Below are positions 23,601 through 36,300 of a stretch of 64,000 bases of DNA, in pieces. Both the position numbers and the translations under genes were made by a program. The notes beneath the pieces were generated by a model that was not told the DNA's origin, made no database searches, and saw nothing but the letters and a program-made list of their open reading frames with translations. Numbering within the stretch: the stretch's first letter is position 1; every line of letters begins with the position of its first letter. The DNA is from Drosophila persimilis (lineage: Eukaryota > Arthropoda > Insecta > Diptera > Drosophilidae), in contig NW_020825312.1 in NCBI RefSeq assembly GCF_003286085.1, positions 4,836,001-4,900,000 of the forward strand. The letters are read 5' to 3'.

Positions 23601-23710
23601 GATTTGACTTTGATTTTTCCAGTTGAGATTTCAAACATTTAGTGGCTCAAACTGTGCAGCTAGGACTCCGCTTATATATTCTGGTTCTCGTTTAAGGTTC
23701 AATGGAATAT
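20666..23710. other. Gene-free region between the repeat cluster and Syt12
   Basis: AT-rich, with a TTTTGA run near 22355-22372 and GA/CT-rich stretches. Open frames up to 118 codons (23203-23559) have no signature and look like chance. A DINE-1 fragment is listed separately. Confidence 0.4.
21838..21925 (-). mobile_element. DINE-1-type 5' end fragment (second subfamily)
   Basis: Reverse complement begins ACCCGGTACTCGAAGAGAC and continues with GTGTAACAGCCAGAAGAAAG, the 5' end of the DINE-1 type found in D. melanogaster (ACCCGTTACTCG...) and distinct from the CCCGATACTCAAAATGAGT type elsewhere in the window. Confidence 0.5.
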
Positions 23711-23715
23711 TCATT

Positions 23716-23790
23716 CACGGGTACGGATACGGATACGGATACGGATACAGGTACGGATACGGGTACGGATACGGATACGATTACAGTTAC
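23716..23790 (+). repeat. GGATAC hexamer microsatellite
   Basis: About ten imperfect copies of (G/C)GGATAC/GGGTAC, running into a related CAGATAC/TACAGTTA array to about 23840, just beyond the 3' end of the synaptotagmin gene. Confidence 0.8.
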
Positions 23791-23950
23791 AGACACACAG
23801 ATACACAGTATACAGTTACAGATTTAGATACAGACACGATGCTGCTGCAATTACATATTTGAAAATCATAATTATTTAATGGGTGTCCCCCAGCATACTG
23901 TGATATTGTACGGATAGGATAATGTTTGATTCCAGCGGATGCCTGGACGC

Positions 23951-26310
23951 CTAGCGGATATAGTGCCACATGGCCGTGGGCTTGCGGGCATTGTTAATCA
24001 TGTCGTGCCAGTGCTGGCAGCCGGTGCCGCTCTCCTGGGGGCCAAGGCCGCAACAGCCAATTTCCGCTGCCTCGCTACCGGCTCCAACCACATAGATCTG
24101 CGGAGGGAGATGAGAGGTGGAGAGGAATTTTCAATTAAAACAGGGCCGACATAAAATGACGACATAAAATTGGCTCGAATTAGCGGTTAAAGCCGTTAAA
24201 AAAAGGAGACGGCCTCTTCCTTCAGTTGACTGCCGCCGAAAGGTCAAAGGTTACCTCAATGGCCGCACTGTGCAGATAATTTGATTGCAGATTAAACGTG
24301 AACGCCTCGTTCCAGATGGGATTGGTGGGATCGTCCGACTTGGTAATGCTGGTCTTCTTCTTCTTGATGCGCTTGCCATTTTGAATCAGATAAATCTGTG
24401 AAGTATCCAGATCCAACAGATTAAAAAGGGCTCAAGCACTTACAGTCCTCTTCCCCATAGGGTGAGGGAGCGAACCCAACCCACCTTGACATACGGCTCC
24501 TGTACAGTGTCCAGATTTCGGGCCTTCATTATAACAATCGTCAGACGTTCCGCCTGGGGTAAGTAGTTCAACGAGCACAGCAACTCCGGTCGATCCTCTT
24601 TGGGCTTCTTAGTCCGCAGCAAATCTCCCCAGATCTAGGGGTACAATCGTATGATAAGTAGGCATTCTACTTCCCTCTACACTCTACTCTACTACTCACC
24701 TCAACCGACTTGGACAGGTCCAAGCCGTCAACGGAGAGGCGAACCTCCCCAATGATGTCGTTATGGGAATAGCGATCGTAGTCGAGCACCTGGAGGATCA
24801 GTTCCTTGCCCTGCAGCTGATCTCGCGAAACCGGAAACTTGAAGTGCTGGTCAAAGTACGGATTCGATTCGCCGCGATGGATGTGCGTCTGTCGCTTCCG
24901 GCTGTCCACTTCTGGCTGGAGCATCAGACGGACGTAGGGGTCGCGGAAGCCACCCTCCTCGATGGGGCTAAGATTGTGAGCTGGTGGGGGGGCGGAGCGG
25001 AGCGTTAAGGTTTACATATTTACTTATTAACGCTCCGTACAAACCTTCAATCAGATGCACTGTCAGATCAAACAGATGGTAGTCGTATTTCACACGCAGG
25101 TGAAGCCGACCGACGGCGTGACTCGACTCCGGCGCTGTTAGGTAGACGGGTCCGTCCGGCAATCGATATAGGTCCGGCTGGAGCGCCCCCAAGGGAGACG
25201 CTGGACCCATGGCGGGATCCATGCCGGGCTGCGATCTTGGCGGTATCAGCAGCGGCGACAGGCAGCGACCCCCGGCCACGCCCACAACACGACTAGAGCC
25301 GCCCACAACAGCAGTGGCTCCGGCCAGAGAGGCGAGGCTGCTCTGCGAGGGACTGGGCGTGCGCAAGTCCCCCGGATCGGCGGCGTGAGCGGGACTTCCG
25401 CACCTGGCGTCCAGCGAGATGGTGCGCATCGGACTGGGCGATCGGGCCAGGTGGTGTGGGAAAGCCGGCTCGCTCGGCAGCGAGCTACGTCCGTCCGGTC
25501 CGAAGGTCCGTATTTGGGGGGAGGAGCCGCGATGACCCTGCGTTTCGAACATTCGATGATGAGCACGAAATGGTGGGCCACCGGGAGGGACACAAAGAAG
25601 GGCACTCACCGAATGCCGGGACGGGGCACTGTCCACGCTGCTCTGGCTGGATATGGACGGTGTGCGCTGCAGACGCGGCGGAAACGAGCGGCTCTGGTGG
25701 TGCAAGTGCAAGGGGCTGTGAAAGACTTCGACGGGGCCGCGCAAGATGTCCGATCCGGCCACCGTTCCCGGTCCCATGTGATGGTTGACACCCATGGCCA
25801 GGCCATGCATCTGAGTGGGCGGCTGGATGGGTTGCGATTCCTTGGCTATGTTGACTTCCTGCGGGAACACAATCAAACATACAGACATTGGGTCTGGGTT
25901 AATGCACTTCTCGAAGAGACTCCGCCTAATATAATAAGAACCTCCGAGTCCGTGGTCAAATCACAGCTATCGCTGCCACTACCGGCCGAAACGCTTCCTA
26001 TTCCACTGGTGGTGGATGTCACGGACGAGGCCGACGGCGGCGGTGTCATCGGTTGTGGCGGCGGTGTTGTCGAGGGGCCCGAGCTGGGGGCTGCGGCTGC
26101 TGCTGCAGCGGCAGGGGCTGTCTCGCCAGTGGGCAGGGTCTGTATGGTGCTACTGCCCGCAGTACTGCTCCCACTGGCACTGCTCTCGTCCCCGGAGTTT
26201 CGATCGATGGTGACGCGCCGAACCGCACCCACGCGCTCCTTGGCCATCCGGGACCAGGACTCGATACGTTTGTGCGCCAGCCAACAGGCTGCCGGACCCA
26301 GGCCGCTCAT
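23951..26310 (-). CDS. Syt12: Synaptotagmin with two C2 domains, Syt12-like
   Basis: Seven minus-strand exons (26310-25942, 25858-25610, 25537-25045, 24980-24700, 24634-24485, 24395-24255, 24097-23951) join in phase into 609 residues. The first about 340 residues are Ser/Pro/Ala-rich and probably disordered. C2A follows (HLIEAHNLSPIEEGG, then FRDPYVRLML, then LDYDRYSHNDIIGEV), then C2B (LNYLPQAERLTIVIMKARNL, EPYVKIYLIQNGKRIKKKKT) and a C-terminus HWHDMINNARKPTAMWHYIR with the WHxM...MWH pattern of synaptotagmins. C2B lacks the usual loop-1 and loop-3 aspartates, so it should not bind calcium; C2A keeps the loop-3 set. The polybasic KKKK strand remains. No transmembrane helix is seen in these exons, so an upstream exon may be missing. 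The Syt12 name is from overall similarity; another Syt paralogue is possible. Confidence 0.82.
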
Positions 26311-27364
26311 CGCTTCGAATTAACAAGGACAATGGCTATCTCTATTCAACAGTGGTCCTTGGCTCTGTGCTTGTCCTGAGAAATGAGAAGGTACTGTTGC
26401 TGGGCTACATGGAACTGTTCGGCCAAGCTGGCAAGTTGGCTGCTCCAATGCTCCCCTGTCTACGTAGGCTCCCCCCTCCCACACAAATGGCAGGATTCAC
26501 TTCCAGCGTAAATCCGATTAGGGAAATACACTCACACATTATTACACGAGACCAGGCCACAGGACACAGGACACAGGACACAAGGCAAGGATGTGTAAGC
26601 GGATGAGAGAGAGTGCGGTTTCGGTCGGTTGTCAGCCTGGAAAGGGCGTTAATTCCGAGTATGCTCATGTAAGGACCATCAGATGTGGTTCACAAATGCG
26701 ATGATCACTAGCCATGACAACCAACGAACCAGAGAGCACTCGAGGATGGTGAAGGGGGAGCCTGAGCTAATCAGTCGTGCACCTACTTTTTATTATTTGC
26801 CTAATTATCCAGCAAGATGAAATCAATCACAAAAATCCCATTAAACCTCTTAAATCTCTGCAAAATGCTCCCATGCAAAACATGTCCGACCCGTTGTAAC
26901 AATCCTTACAGTTCTGAAAAATCATTCACACTCGGAAAGGAAAGGAAAGCAAAGCAGGCATTCCTTGCCTTAACAATTCCCAAGCGAGCGATTTGTCTTA
27001 CGCTCGAGATTTCGCTTTCGCTGCTGCTTTTGCATTCCTCTCCTCTCCTCTCGTCTCCTGTTCGCTCCACTCCTCTACCGTTTCCATTCCGTTGCCCGTT
27101 ACGCAGCGTGGCGAAAGGCGAAATTCGAATTCATTGGCAGTTGTACACGCCCAAGTGCCGCCGTTTAATCGAAGGACCGAGTGTGTGCAACGTATCAGTG
27201 GACAAGGAGCCGGAGAGGAGGGGTTGTACTCGCACAATACAAAAGTGAACAAAAACGTATTTTTCAAGTATTAAATAAATTAAATGAAATTAAGCACGTG
27301 TAGCGAATGACATCAAAACATGGCAACAACCCAGAAAAGAAAGAATACTTCCAGAGACGGCTCC

Positions 27365-27432
27365 CTCTCGCTCTCGCTCTCGTGCTCACTCTCGTTCTCC
27401 TTCTCCCTCTCCCTCTCCCTCTCCCTCTCCGG
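27365..27432 (+). repeat. CTCGCT/CTCTCC simple repeat
   Basis: Pyrimidine-rich hexamer array (ctctcgctctcg, ctccctctccctctcc). It creates an Arg-rich open frame on the minus strand that is an artefact. Confidence 0.8.
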
Positions 27433-27974
27433 AAGGGAGTGGTGACATAGAGAGCGGTAAATGAAACGAACCGAAATCCAGGACCAACCCTCAAATTAGT
27501 TTGGATAATAAAACTGTGCTCTGCTCGGTCAATGATAAATATTGTCCAGGTCGCCTGTGCCGCACTCACACGCACACACGGAGGATGATAGCTCCGCTCC
27601 CAACGTGTCTGTGGCATGTCGCAGATCTGGTAAAAGGATTTTTATTGATTTCGTAGCGTTTCATAGCCGTAACTCGGGTAATACATCACTCTCTATGTTT
27701 TTTGGCTGTCATCGGTTTAACGGATGGCACAGAACGCGCCGTAACCCGTAAAGTGGCTCTAAAATCGATTGATTAAGAAAACTGAACATCAAGTTTAGGA
27801 TTAAACCTACTCGTATACGGAACAAAAAGAGAAGAGTAGAATGGGAACAAATTGTTAACTTCAAAGCTTTAATAGGAAGGAGGAATACGGAAAGTTCTGT
27901 CCCTTAAAATGGAGAAATGGAGTCTTATTAAATGAACTTAATAAAAAGGAATACGAACGCTGTGAGAGGCGCCT

Positions 27975-28455
27975 TTTACACCCTATACTCAGTCAGTATA
28001 TATGTGACCTCATGATTTATTTAGCTTGTACAATATATTTGATACGTAAGTAAAAAATTTCGCGAAATTTTGCTCAATGCGGGATGGGGAAATATCTCCG
28101 CGATCTCATTTGCTCTCATTTGTTATGAGAGGTGGGAAAAAGATAGAGAAAAAGAGAGGAACGCATGTCATGTATAATACGCATGTATAATACTGATCCG
28201 GCTATAATACTGATCCGATCTGATCCAGATTCGATAACCTATTAGATATGATAATTCATGTCAGGAAGGAAGTGATATACTTAAAACAGTGTTATATGAT
28301 ACGAAATTTGGTCTCTCCAGCTCTTATAGTCTCTGAGATCTGGGTGGATCGACTTTTAATGCTAATCAAGAATATATATAGTACTTTGTGGGGTCGAAAA
28401 CGCTTTCTTCTGGGTGTTACACATATCCACATCCACCCAAACTCTTCGAGTAACG
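27975..28455 (-). mobile_element. DINE-1-type element, diverged, second subfamily
   Basis: Reverse complement starts ATACCCGTTACTCGAAGAGT and contains TGTAACACCCAGAAGAAAGC, TATATATTCTTGATTAGCAT and CTCAGAGACTATAAGAGCTG in DINE-1 order. The 3' half is heavily diverged, with a short internal TATAATACTGATCCG duplication near 28185-28220. Confidence 0.6.
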
Positions 28456-30273
28456 GGTATGAAAGTGTATCCTCTCAAATTACAATTTCGATTCCAACGT
28501 GCAATATCAATCACATGTGGCACTCAAACTTAGTAATAACAAAGGATTATAATCGGTAACTTAAATTAAAAATTAAATTAAACTGGCAAAACAATTACTA
28601 TGGGGTAATGTTGAGTAATATTTTCGTGGCCGGGTATCATACTCAGGATTCTGAAGTGCGAACACTAATCCCTTCTCGATCCCTTCGGCTATCAGCCAAG
28701 TGTGCATCAAGAGAGGACCCTCCCGTCCCGTCCCGTCCCGTAACATCCCACAGGAGTGGAGAGCACGAGAACTGCGAAAACATCAACGATAATTCCATTA
28801 AGATTCAGCCAACCGCACCGTTGCTAATTGACACCTATGTAAACTGCATTCAAAGCGATAAACAGCCAAGCCCACAATTTTCACAATTTTCACATTTTTC
28901 ACCCCAAAATGATTGAAAAAATCCCTGCAAAAGTACCCCAAACAAAGGACAAAAGAGAGACGAGAGTGAGCTAGCCGCACCCTGTGGAAAGCATGTGGCA
29001 TATGGAAAGGTGTTGCATGTGGCATCAACTGCAACCTATCATCACCAGCCGCCAAGGCCAAGCCAACCCCTAGGCCTCATCTCGAGTGCCCAAATATCAA
29101 ATTGAAATTTTCCACTTTGTTTGATATTGTTAGGGATTGCCAAATGGGATTTTCATGGTTCGAACAGTAATTTGTCAGAGTAGAGCGCATCTGAGCTTCG
29201 GTTTGCAACTCTTAACGTTCAACGTTCAACGTCCATCTTTTTTGTTCTTTGCTTTTTCCTTTTCTACTTCCTTGCCTTATGAGCTTTCCCCCAGATTGAG
29301 TGCTAAACCATTGGCCGTGATGTGTTTGTATGCAGTAACACGATAAAGCTCTCAGGCTGACTTCAGGCTGACACTTCCCTGATGTACTCTCGTACTTCAA
29401 ACGCCTTCCCTAACTGAGAACGACAGATACTCATGGATTTATGTGTGCAGCAGTCACCAGAAATGGTGGCTGCTCCGGCTCTGACGCAACTTTTTCGATT
29501 AAAGTGTTGTGCATCCGGCATTTTCTAATTAGTTCTCCAAAGTCATTTCAAACTTGTGGCCCCAGCACCAGCTTCAGCTCGTGGAAACTTTTATGAAATC
29601 CGCCGGGAGGGCCAAGACAACCTTCGGTTGATCGTTAACCTACATACGAGTATATTCAAAAACAATACTACGAGTCGAACCGAACTGGACTCGATTCAGT
29701 AGTAATCCCTTGGTTTCATCATGAGAGGACCTGATAGAGCCCGACCCTCTAAATCGAAGCACAATGAGGCGGAGGGGATAGGGGATCCTTGCAAGGACAA
29801 GCTGTGTGGGTCGGACAAAGGGTAGCCTCCACGTATCCCACGGCATCCGGGTCCCATAGTTAATTTCCGCTCGAAGAAGAGAAGCCCGAATCCGATTAGC
29901 CACAAAGTTGCAACATTTTGTATGCGCCACGGCACGCAAATTGCACTTACTTTGCCCCGGTATCTGTGGGTTGTCCCATTTGCGTGCGTCGAAACCGCAA
30001 AAGAATATGTGTACGGGCATGTGTACAGACGTGAGTTTGTCCAGTGGAAATGGTCAGCATCTGTTGACAGACACCTATGGGAGCCATAGGAGCTGTCCCT
30101 CTCTGTCCCCGCTCCCGGCCATTGCGGCTGTCGGTGGCAGACAGTTTTCCTCTCACCCCCGTTATGGCTGTCATTGTGCTGCATACATTTTAATCCTATT
30201 AGCACAATAGTTACTGTTATTTCATATTGCAGTAATTTTTCTAGATTGCTCTCCCTGCCACAGACACGACGCA

Positions 30274-30302
30274 GCAGCAGCAGCAGCAGCAGCAGCGGCA
30301 GC
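30274..30302 (+). repeat. CAG trinucleotide repeat
   Basis: Seven to ten CAG/CGG units. It generates a Leu-rich, signal-peptide-like N-terminus in a 206-codon minus-strand open frame (30316-29696) that I do not accept as a gene. Confidence 0.8.
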
Positions 30303-33300
30303 GGCAGGAACCACATAGACTGTCATTCCTGTCTGCTGTGGCCTTGAGCTTGAGCTTAGTCAGCGCCAGCGCCAGCTCCAGCTCCACTCCCACCGGCTGC
30401 ACTCCAGCTGAAGGCCACACCAACACCCCTCCCCCCACGGCACTTTCAGCTGAGAATGGAAATGGAAATGGAAATTGTCATCGCTGTTGTGGCTGTTCTT
30501 CCTGTGGTCTGTTGTTTGTGTTTGTGCTTGTGTTTGTATACCCTTCAGGTGCGACCCCATAAATTCTCGATGAGAGTCCGCAGTCAATTCGATACATCCC
30601 ATCACGAGCCGATGCAAGGATCTGGCCAGGGTATCGGCCGATTCGGTCCACGAAGGTGGCCGTTCAATGTTTGCTTTTTATTGTACATACACACTCGGAC
30701 ACACGTACATATGTATGCATAAATATCCTGTGGTATTGGTGGTTTCAATGGATGGCCGGTTGGTCAGGGCACTCAAGGTGTGGCTTTGCAGTCGTCAAAT
30801 GGCTGAAAGCCTTTCTGCGTGCTATGGCCAGGTACTCGGGGCTTCGACATCTTCAGAGAGAGAACAATGTGGCTGTAGAAAGGCAGGGAAATAGCAAAGT
30901 AGAGCTGGTCAAGGCTTTGCCAGAAACAGAAACGTTTTGCATTCTATAAAAGAGGAGCCACAGGCCTACAGTTCAATTTCAACTTCAAAGATGGGGATTT
31001 ATTGCAGAAATTTGTACTTTGGCTTAACCAAAGTCATTAGAACTGTAAGAGCTCCTCTGATACTGATGCTGATACTGATACTCCTCTGATAAGGAATATA
31101 CCATATTCCTTAGGCCTTGGACAGCTGTCGGTGAGTGGGGAGAAACGACTGGACAACTCATTAAAGACCCGAACCGAACCCAACCTCTGCACCCACCTAA
31201 GGATAATCCAACCTACTGCAAAAAAAAAAACAATTAGGAGTCAACTTTATTGTTGTTTTGACAAAGCCAAACAATTGGCCGGCTAACTTTTGACACACGT
31301 CTGCTAAGCCGTAATGTGAGCCGGGCTAAAACGGAACAGGGCACAGAACAGGAACACGGCTCAAATGAACAGCGCACATACTCGCACAATGAGATTTCCG
31401 CTGCATAAGTCCCTTGTAATCTCATTTAAATAATTGCGGCAGACAACGGAGGAGCAAAGACACATACACGGACCCGTGCATATGGAACCAGGAGAAGACA
31501 AAAACCAAATCCGCAAATCTCTGCTGCTGTCCATCGGACCATCGGGCGGGACGGAACGGAACGGAACGTTCTCGGACAGTTATCTGAACGTGGCCGGAAA
31601 TTAAAATGTAAAAGAACGGCAGCTCATTATACGCTTACCTACACACACACAAAAGCTGGGACAGAGCGGAAAAGATGGGCAGGAGCTCGGACCGGGTGGA
31701 GAGAACGAGATGGGAAAGAGATTGCCCCAAGACTGCAAAAATGTAATTCATCTTGCACTTTTTAGTGGCCTATAGGATAAATTGTGCTGCGTTGCCGTTA
31801 CCGTTGCCATTGCCCGCTGGCTTTTTATGATCCTGCCACACAATTTCTCTAGCTGTTATTGCCCTACATTTATGATGGAACGGCAACCGGAACTAACATC
31901 CCCACTTTGTTGCACGTCAGCGTCAGTCGAATCCGCCCACTCTGGTGCACTTTATTGGCTACAAAACTAGAGTTGATTGCGGCACCTAAACGGGGAGAGC
32001 TTGGTGCCAACTTGTTCGGAAACGCATCCCAGCAGGGGGAGCCATGAATGCTTCCAATGGATTTGGTTTATTGGGGAGGCAGCTGGGGTATTAGGTCGAT
32101 GCTTCAACTCACTTGGCACAAACCATTGAGATAGCTTGGACTGAGCTCTTTTAAATCACATTATGATTTGTTTATTTGTATACCCACCTTATAGATGTGC
32201 TTTAAAGTTGGGGATTTTTCTATAAGATTGGTTCTTGTTCAATGATTTAAGGGGCAGGCTGGGGGAACCAAAATACTCAGAGTCATAATCCGATGTGAAA
32301 ACCCATATTCAATCAGTTTTTCGAAGCTGAAGAAAAGCAGTGGAAAATGGCGCAGTTATTGTGTATTGTGCGGTGAGAAAACCCCGATCCAACACTTGTT
32401 TGGGTAGGGGCAACACTTCGCATCCAGCTCCAGCTGATAATCCGCTCATCAAACGTCAATACAGTTCGTATCGCGACTGCGGGAAGGATGGAGAGGGGCA
32501 GAGGGCGACCGGGACCAGGACCAGGACCAGTATCGAGTCCGGGTCCGCGTTCGCGTCCGGGTCCGGATGCCTGTCTGTCAACTTGTTTACAAAGGCGACG
32601 GTTGATGCGAGCGAGCGAGCTGCAGTTGTGGTGGGGATAACCTCAGACAGACAGACAGGACATCATCATCTGTAGCCACCCGGAGGCTAGAAATTAATCA
32701 CCAATACAATGGAAATTGTGCGGCTGCAGTGCATCGATTGCATTCGGCGGTGGCAGCTTTTCCTGGGTGCCTCTGTTGCTGCTTCCATTTCAATCTGGTA
32801 AATGCTCGTCGCCCGAGGGCCACACACATGAGGCTACAAAGGGTTCGAGGGAATGTGTTTAATGCTATTTGCTCCATTCTGTTAGGGGTTTTTGTCCGTG
32901 TTTTTCTTTCGGCGAGAAGGGAGCCGCACTTAGAAGATCATATCCACAAAATGTTTTCTTATCTCTATAAGTATAAGTTGTTTAAGGTCACGGGGCGGGG
33001 GGAGCAATTGAGCAACCACTTGTGGGACCGTTCTGCTTCTATTATATGTATTTGGTTGTTTCTTAAACTTGGAATAATTTATTTAAATCTTTTAAGCTCT
33101 TTAAATGTTTTGGGAACAAATAAGTGCAATAAATTTAGCAAATAGCTAGGTAAAAACAGGACAACATTTCCTGTTCCTGTTCATTCCTTTCCACTCAAGT
33201 TTAGAAGGAAAGGGTGGAGTTTAGAATGATTCCGAACATCTAAAAAATATATATAAATATATTTATTCAGTTCTGTCTGCCCCTATGGGTAATGCTACCA

Positions 33301-36300
33301 TTTTTATCACTCCAGTTACTTGTCAAAATCTGTTAGCAAATTTCCTCTACTGACAACTCTGTCTGGCTTTGTCTACCGCTCCGACAAAGGCTCCTCCATT
33401 GTGGTTTTAATCGAAACAAAATCAAACTCAATATGGCCATAAACAAATAGTACAATCCGAGAAATGTTTCGAGAACACTTTTTGCAAATCGCTGTGCGAA
33501 AGGAGGCCGTCCAAAAGGATCAAAGGGAGCGCGCCAGCGTTTCGGCAATTTGGCCATTTAACCCTTCGCAAATCAAAGGCCCATTGTCTGGGGGCCCGGC
33601 AACGAAAATTGCACTGCAATGCATTGACATGATCCGATTTGGTTCCCTTTCATAAAGACTGGGCTGGGGAAGGATACACACATAGATGGAGATGGAGATG
33701 GAGAAGGAGAAGGTGATGCTGATGGCGATACGCGTCCAAATGCATGTTGCGTGCATCCAAATCCAACCTTTCAGGGCCTGCCATCAATCTCGTTAGCAGT
33801 GAGAGATGACTGAGGCTTGGGACAACTCGGAGACATTCAGCGTCTTGAATTTATCCCCAGCCCTTGGCAACTTGGGTAAAACTTTCCAATTCCCTCAAGT
33901 GCCAGTGCTCTGACGTCAATGGCCTCTGTGTCTGTTCAGCTGCTTGTTTGTTGACTTTGCCCCAAAGAGTTTCAATTAGGCGCAACATTTTCTGTATTCA
34001 AAGCTTTAAATATAAACAGAGGTCATCCGAGTTGTACGTGTATACTCGTATTTATTTGAGATAGCCCAACATTGCGATGATTTCATTTGGCTGGACCAAC
34101 CTGTAATTTGCGGAACAGTTGACCCATGACGATGAGGATGAGCTTTATTTGAGTTTGAATTGCAGCTTAATTATAGTAGAAACAATTAAGAAAAACTACC
34201 AGCTAACGAAGTATTTTAGAATACATATTTTATCCGTGTTCATTTTTCTGCTAAATCTGTCGGCATCTCCTCACACCAACATCGTCCGTTACATGTTGCC
34301 AAAAAGGGTTCATGAGAATGGTTTTATTATACGTTGAAAATTTAAAAAACTAACTAATAAAGAATCAAATAGGTCTGTCGAAACCAATCTAAAATCACAC
34401 TAATTAGTTGTCAGTAAATGTTTTGTTTTCATCGGAACACAAGCTTGCAATCAGTTTTCCATTGCCCCGGCACCTGAAGGCCATTCCCATTGTCTCTTTT
34501 TTGATGGACAATTTAATTATTGGCTCAAATTTGATTGCCGTTTTTACTCCGGGACAAGAGCGCCAACTTTTTGCCACCCTGCTCCAGCCATCTCCCATCA
34601 CCCATCTACCCATTCCATTTCCTTTTCCCGTGCAAAAAGGTTTTGACAAATCGATGAGTCGGGTTTTGGTATATGTCTGTCTGTGTGGCCGCATTATCAG
34701 GGCAACATTTTTGGCTTTCATCTCGTCGGGATGTCGGGACCTGTCCTCGTCCTCCTGCCGCCTGCCCCCTGCCTCCTCCCACTTTGCACCTCCACATCTG
34801 TATGCCTGCTGGCTGCTGTCAACTGGCTATAAAAATAAGGCTTTGGAAAACTGCTTGCATAAGCCTGAGTGCTTGAGTTATGTATGCGGCTGTTGGATTC
34901 TGCCTGCGGGCTTTGGCTCAAACTCTGACTCCGACTTGGAGGCTGGTTCCAATCTCTCCCTTGAATGTCACTGCAAATTGCCTGCGAAAATCTATTGAAC
35001 ATTTTACGTGATTTTTCATGGGAGAGTCAAGGAAAGCGTGATATTAAAATCGATTGAGACGAACTTGATATGAAAATTTGTAGAGAAAAAAGATGAAAAT
35101 AATTTGGTTTGGTTCCAATGAACAGCATGAATGGGGGAAAGCCCTAAATGTTTAAGCATTTCTCTTGTAGAAAAGTTAAAGGATTAAATTTCGAAATTCT
35201 CGGAAGGAAAGGATTTGTAATAAATCAAATTCTCTGTACTGTACATGGAGGAGTATGTATGAACTCATTTGATTTCCGCACATCATAGCTCCTCCCTTTG
35301 TGGGCTTTACGTGATGCCATTTACAATTTTGTGGACGTATGGCTGGGGCCGGCTGTGCAGCATCCACTCCGCGCCACATGCTTCTTAATTGCATTTGCAT
35401 ATTGCACTGACCATAAATGCATTAAGCCTGGCCCGCTCCAAGACAGGATCAGGCCCGGCCCTCACCCGCACAGCCCATCATTCGCTTCGTCATGCACGTT
35501 GTTTATTGTTTATTTATTGCGGTTTTAATTAACTGCAGACTGTATCTGCGCCATTCTGCATATTTATGCAGTGACCCGAGAAAATCTTTGAAGGACAATT
35601 AATTGAATCAGTTTTTCGACCAACCCAAACAGGCATCACAGTGGTTGTGTGGCTGGAAAATATATGGCAATTTCGTCTAGTTTTCGCAGAATTTTCCACA
35701 ATTCTTAGAATTAAGACTAGATTAAAACGAATTTCCATATAATTCTGTGAAGATATTATAACAAATTTAGCCAACTGAAAACCAATTAAAACTAACTCTT
35801 TTACGAGTAGGATTATGTATTTTTGGCACTGAAGTCATTTATTCCTTTACTATTATCTCCGACAAGAGCCCTAAACAAATCCTTTTTCCTTACAGTCTCC
35901 CTAACATATTTAACTATTTAAAAATAATCCAAGAAAATATGACCTTTTATTACTTTTATTACACCAGAATTTGGAAACGTAAGTACAGGAAAGGTTTTTA
36001 CATTTAATAACTTTGAAAATGAAAGCTCAATACTTAATTTATTGGCACAACAAATGTTACACACAGCTTTACAATTTTCTACCCCTATCTCTAAAACAAC
36101 TCTGGGTTTTTTAACGTAACGTCAGGTCCTATTTTTTGGCTTGTATCTTTAAAGCAGTACAAATGAATCGTAATGCCAGGATGGAAATGCCCATAACCGA
36201 ACAGTGAAGAAAAAACAAACCTTCTTTTGTAAAACTGTTTCATTTTTTTGTATTATTAATGCCTAATATCGGTGTAGTATGCTTTCAAATTTCTTATGTA

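Noticed and set aside
25385..26323. 312-codon plus-strand frame opposite the Syt12 exons
   Set aside because: Antisense shadow crossing the introns of a well-supported synaptotagmin gene.
26817..27248. 143-codon ATG-started frame upstream of Syt12
   Set aside because: Composition follows CT-rich simple sequence; no recognisable domain or promoter.
29696..30316. 206-codon minus-strand frame with a signal-peptide-like Leu run
   Set aside because: The Leu run is the reverse reading of a CAG repeat; the rest has no family features and an unnatural composition.
34408..34998. 196-codon plus-strand frame
   Set aside because: Start context and composition are unremarkable, there is no homology-like motif, and it lies in a gene-free zone; probably chance.
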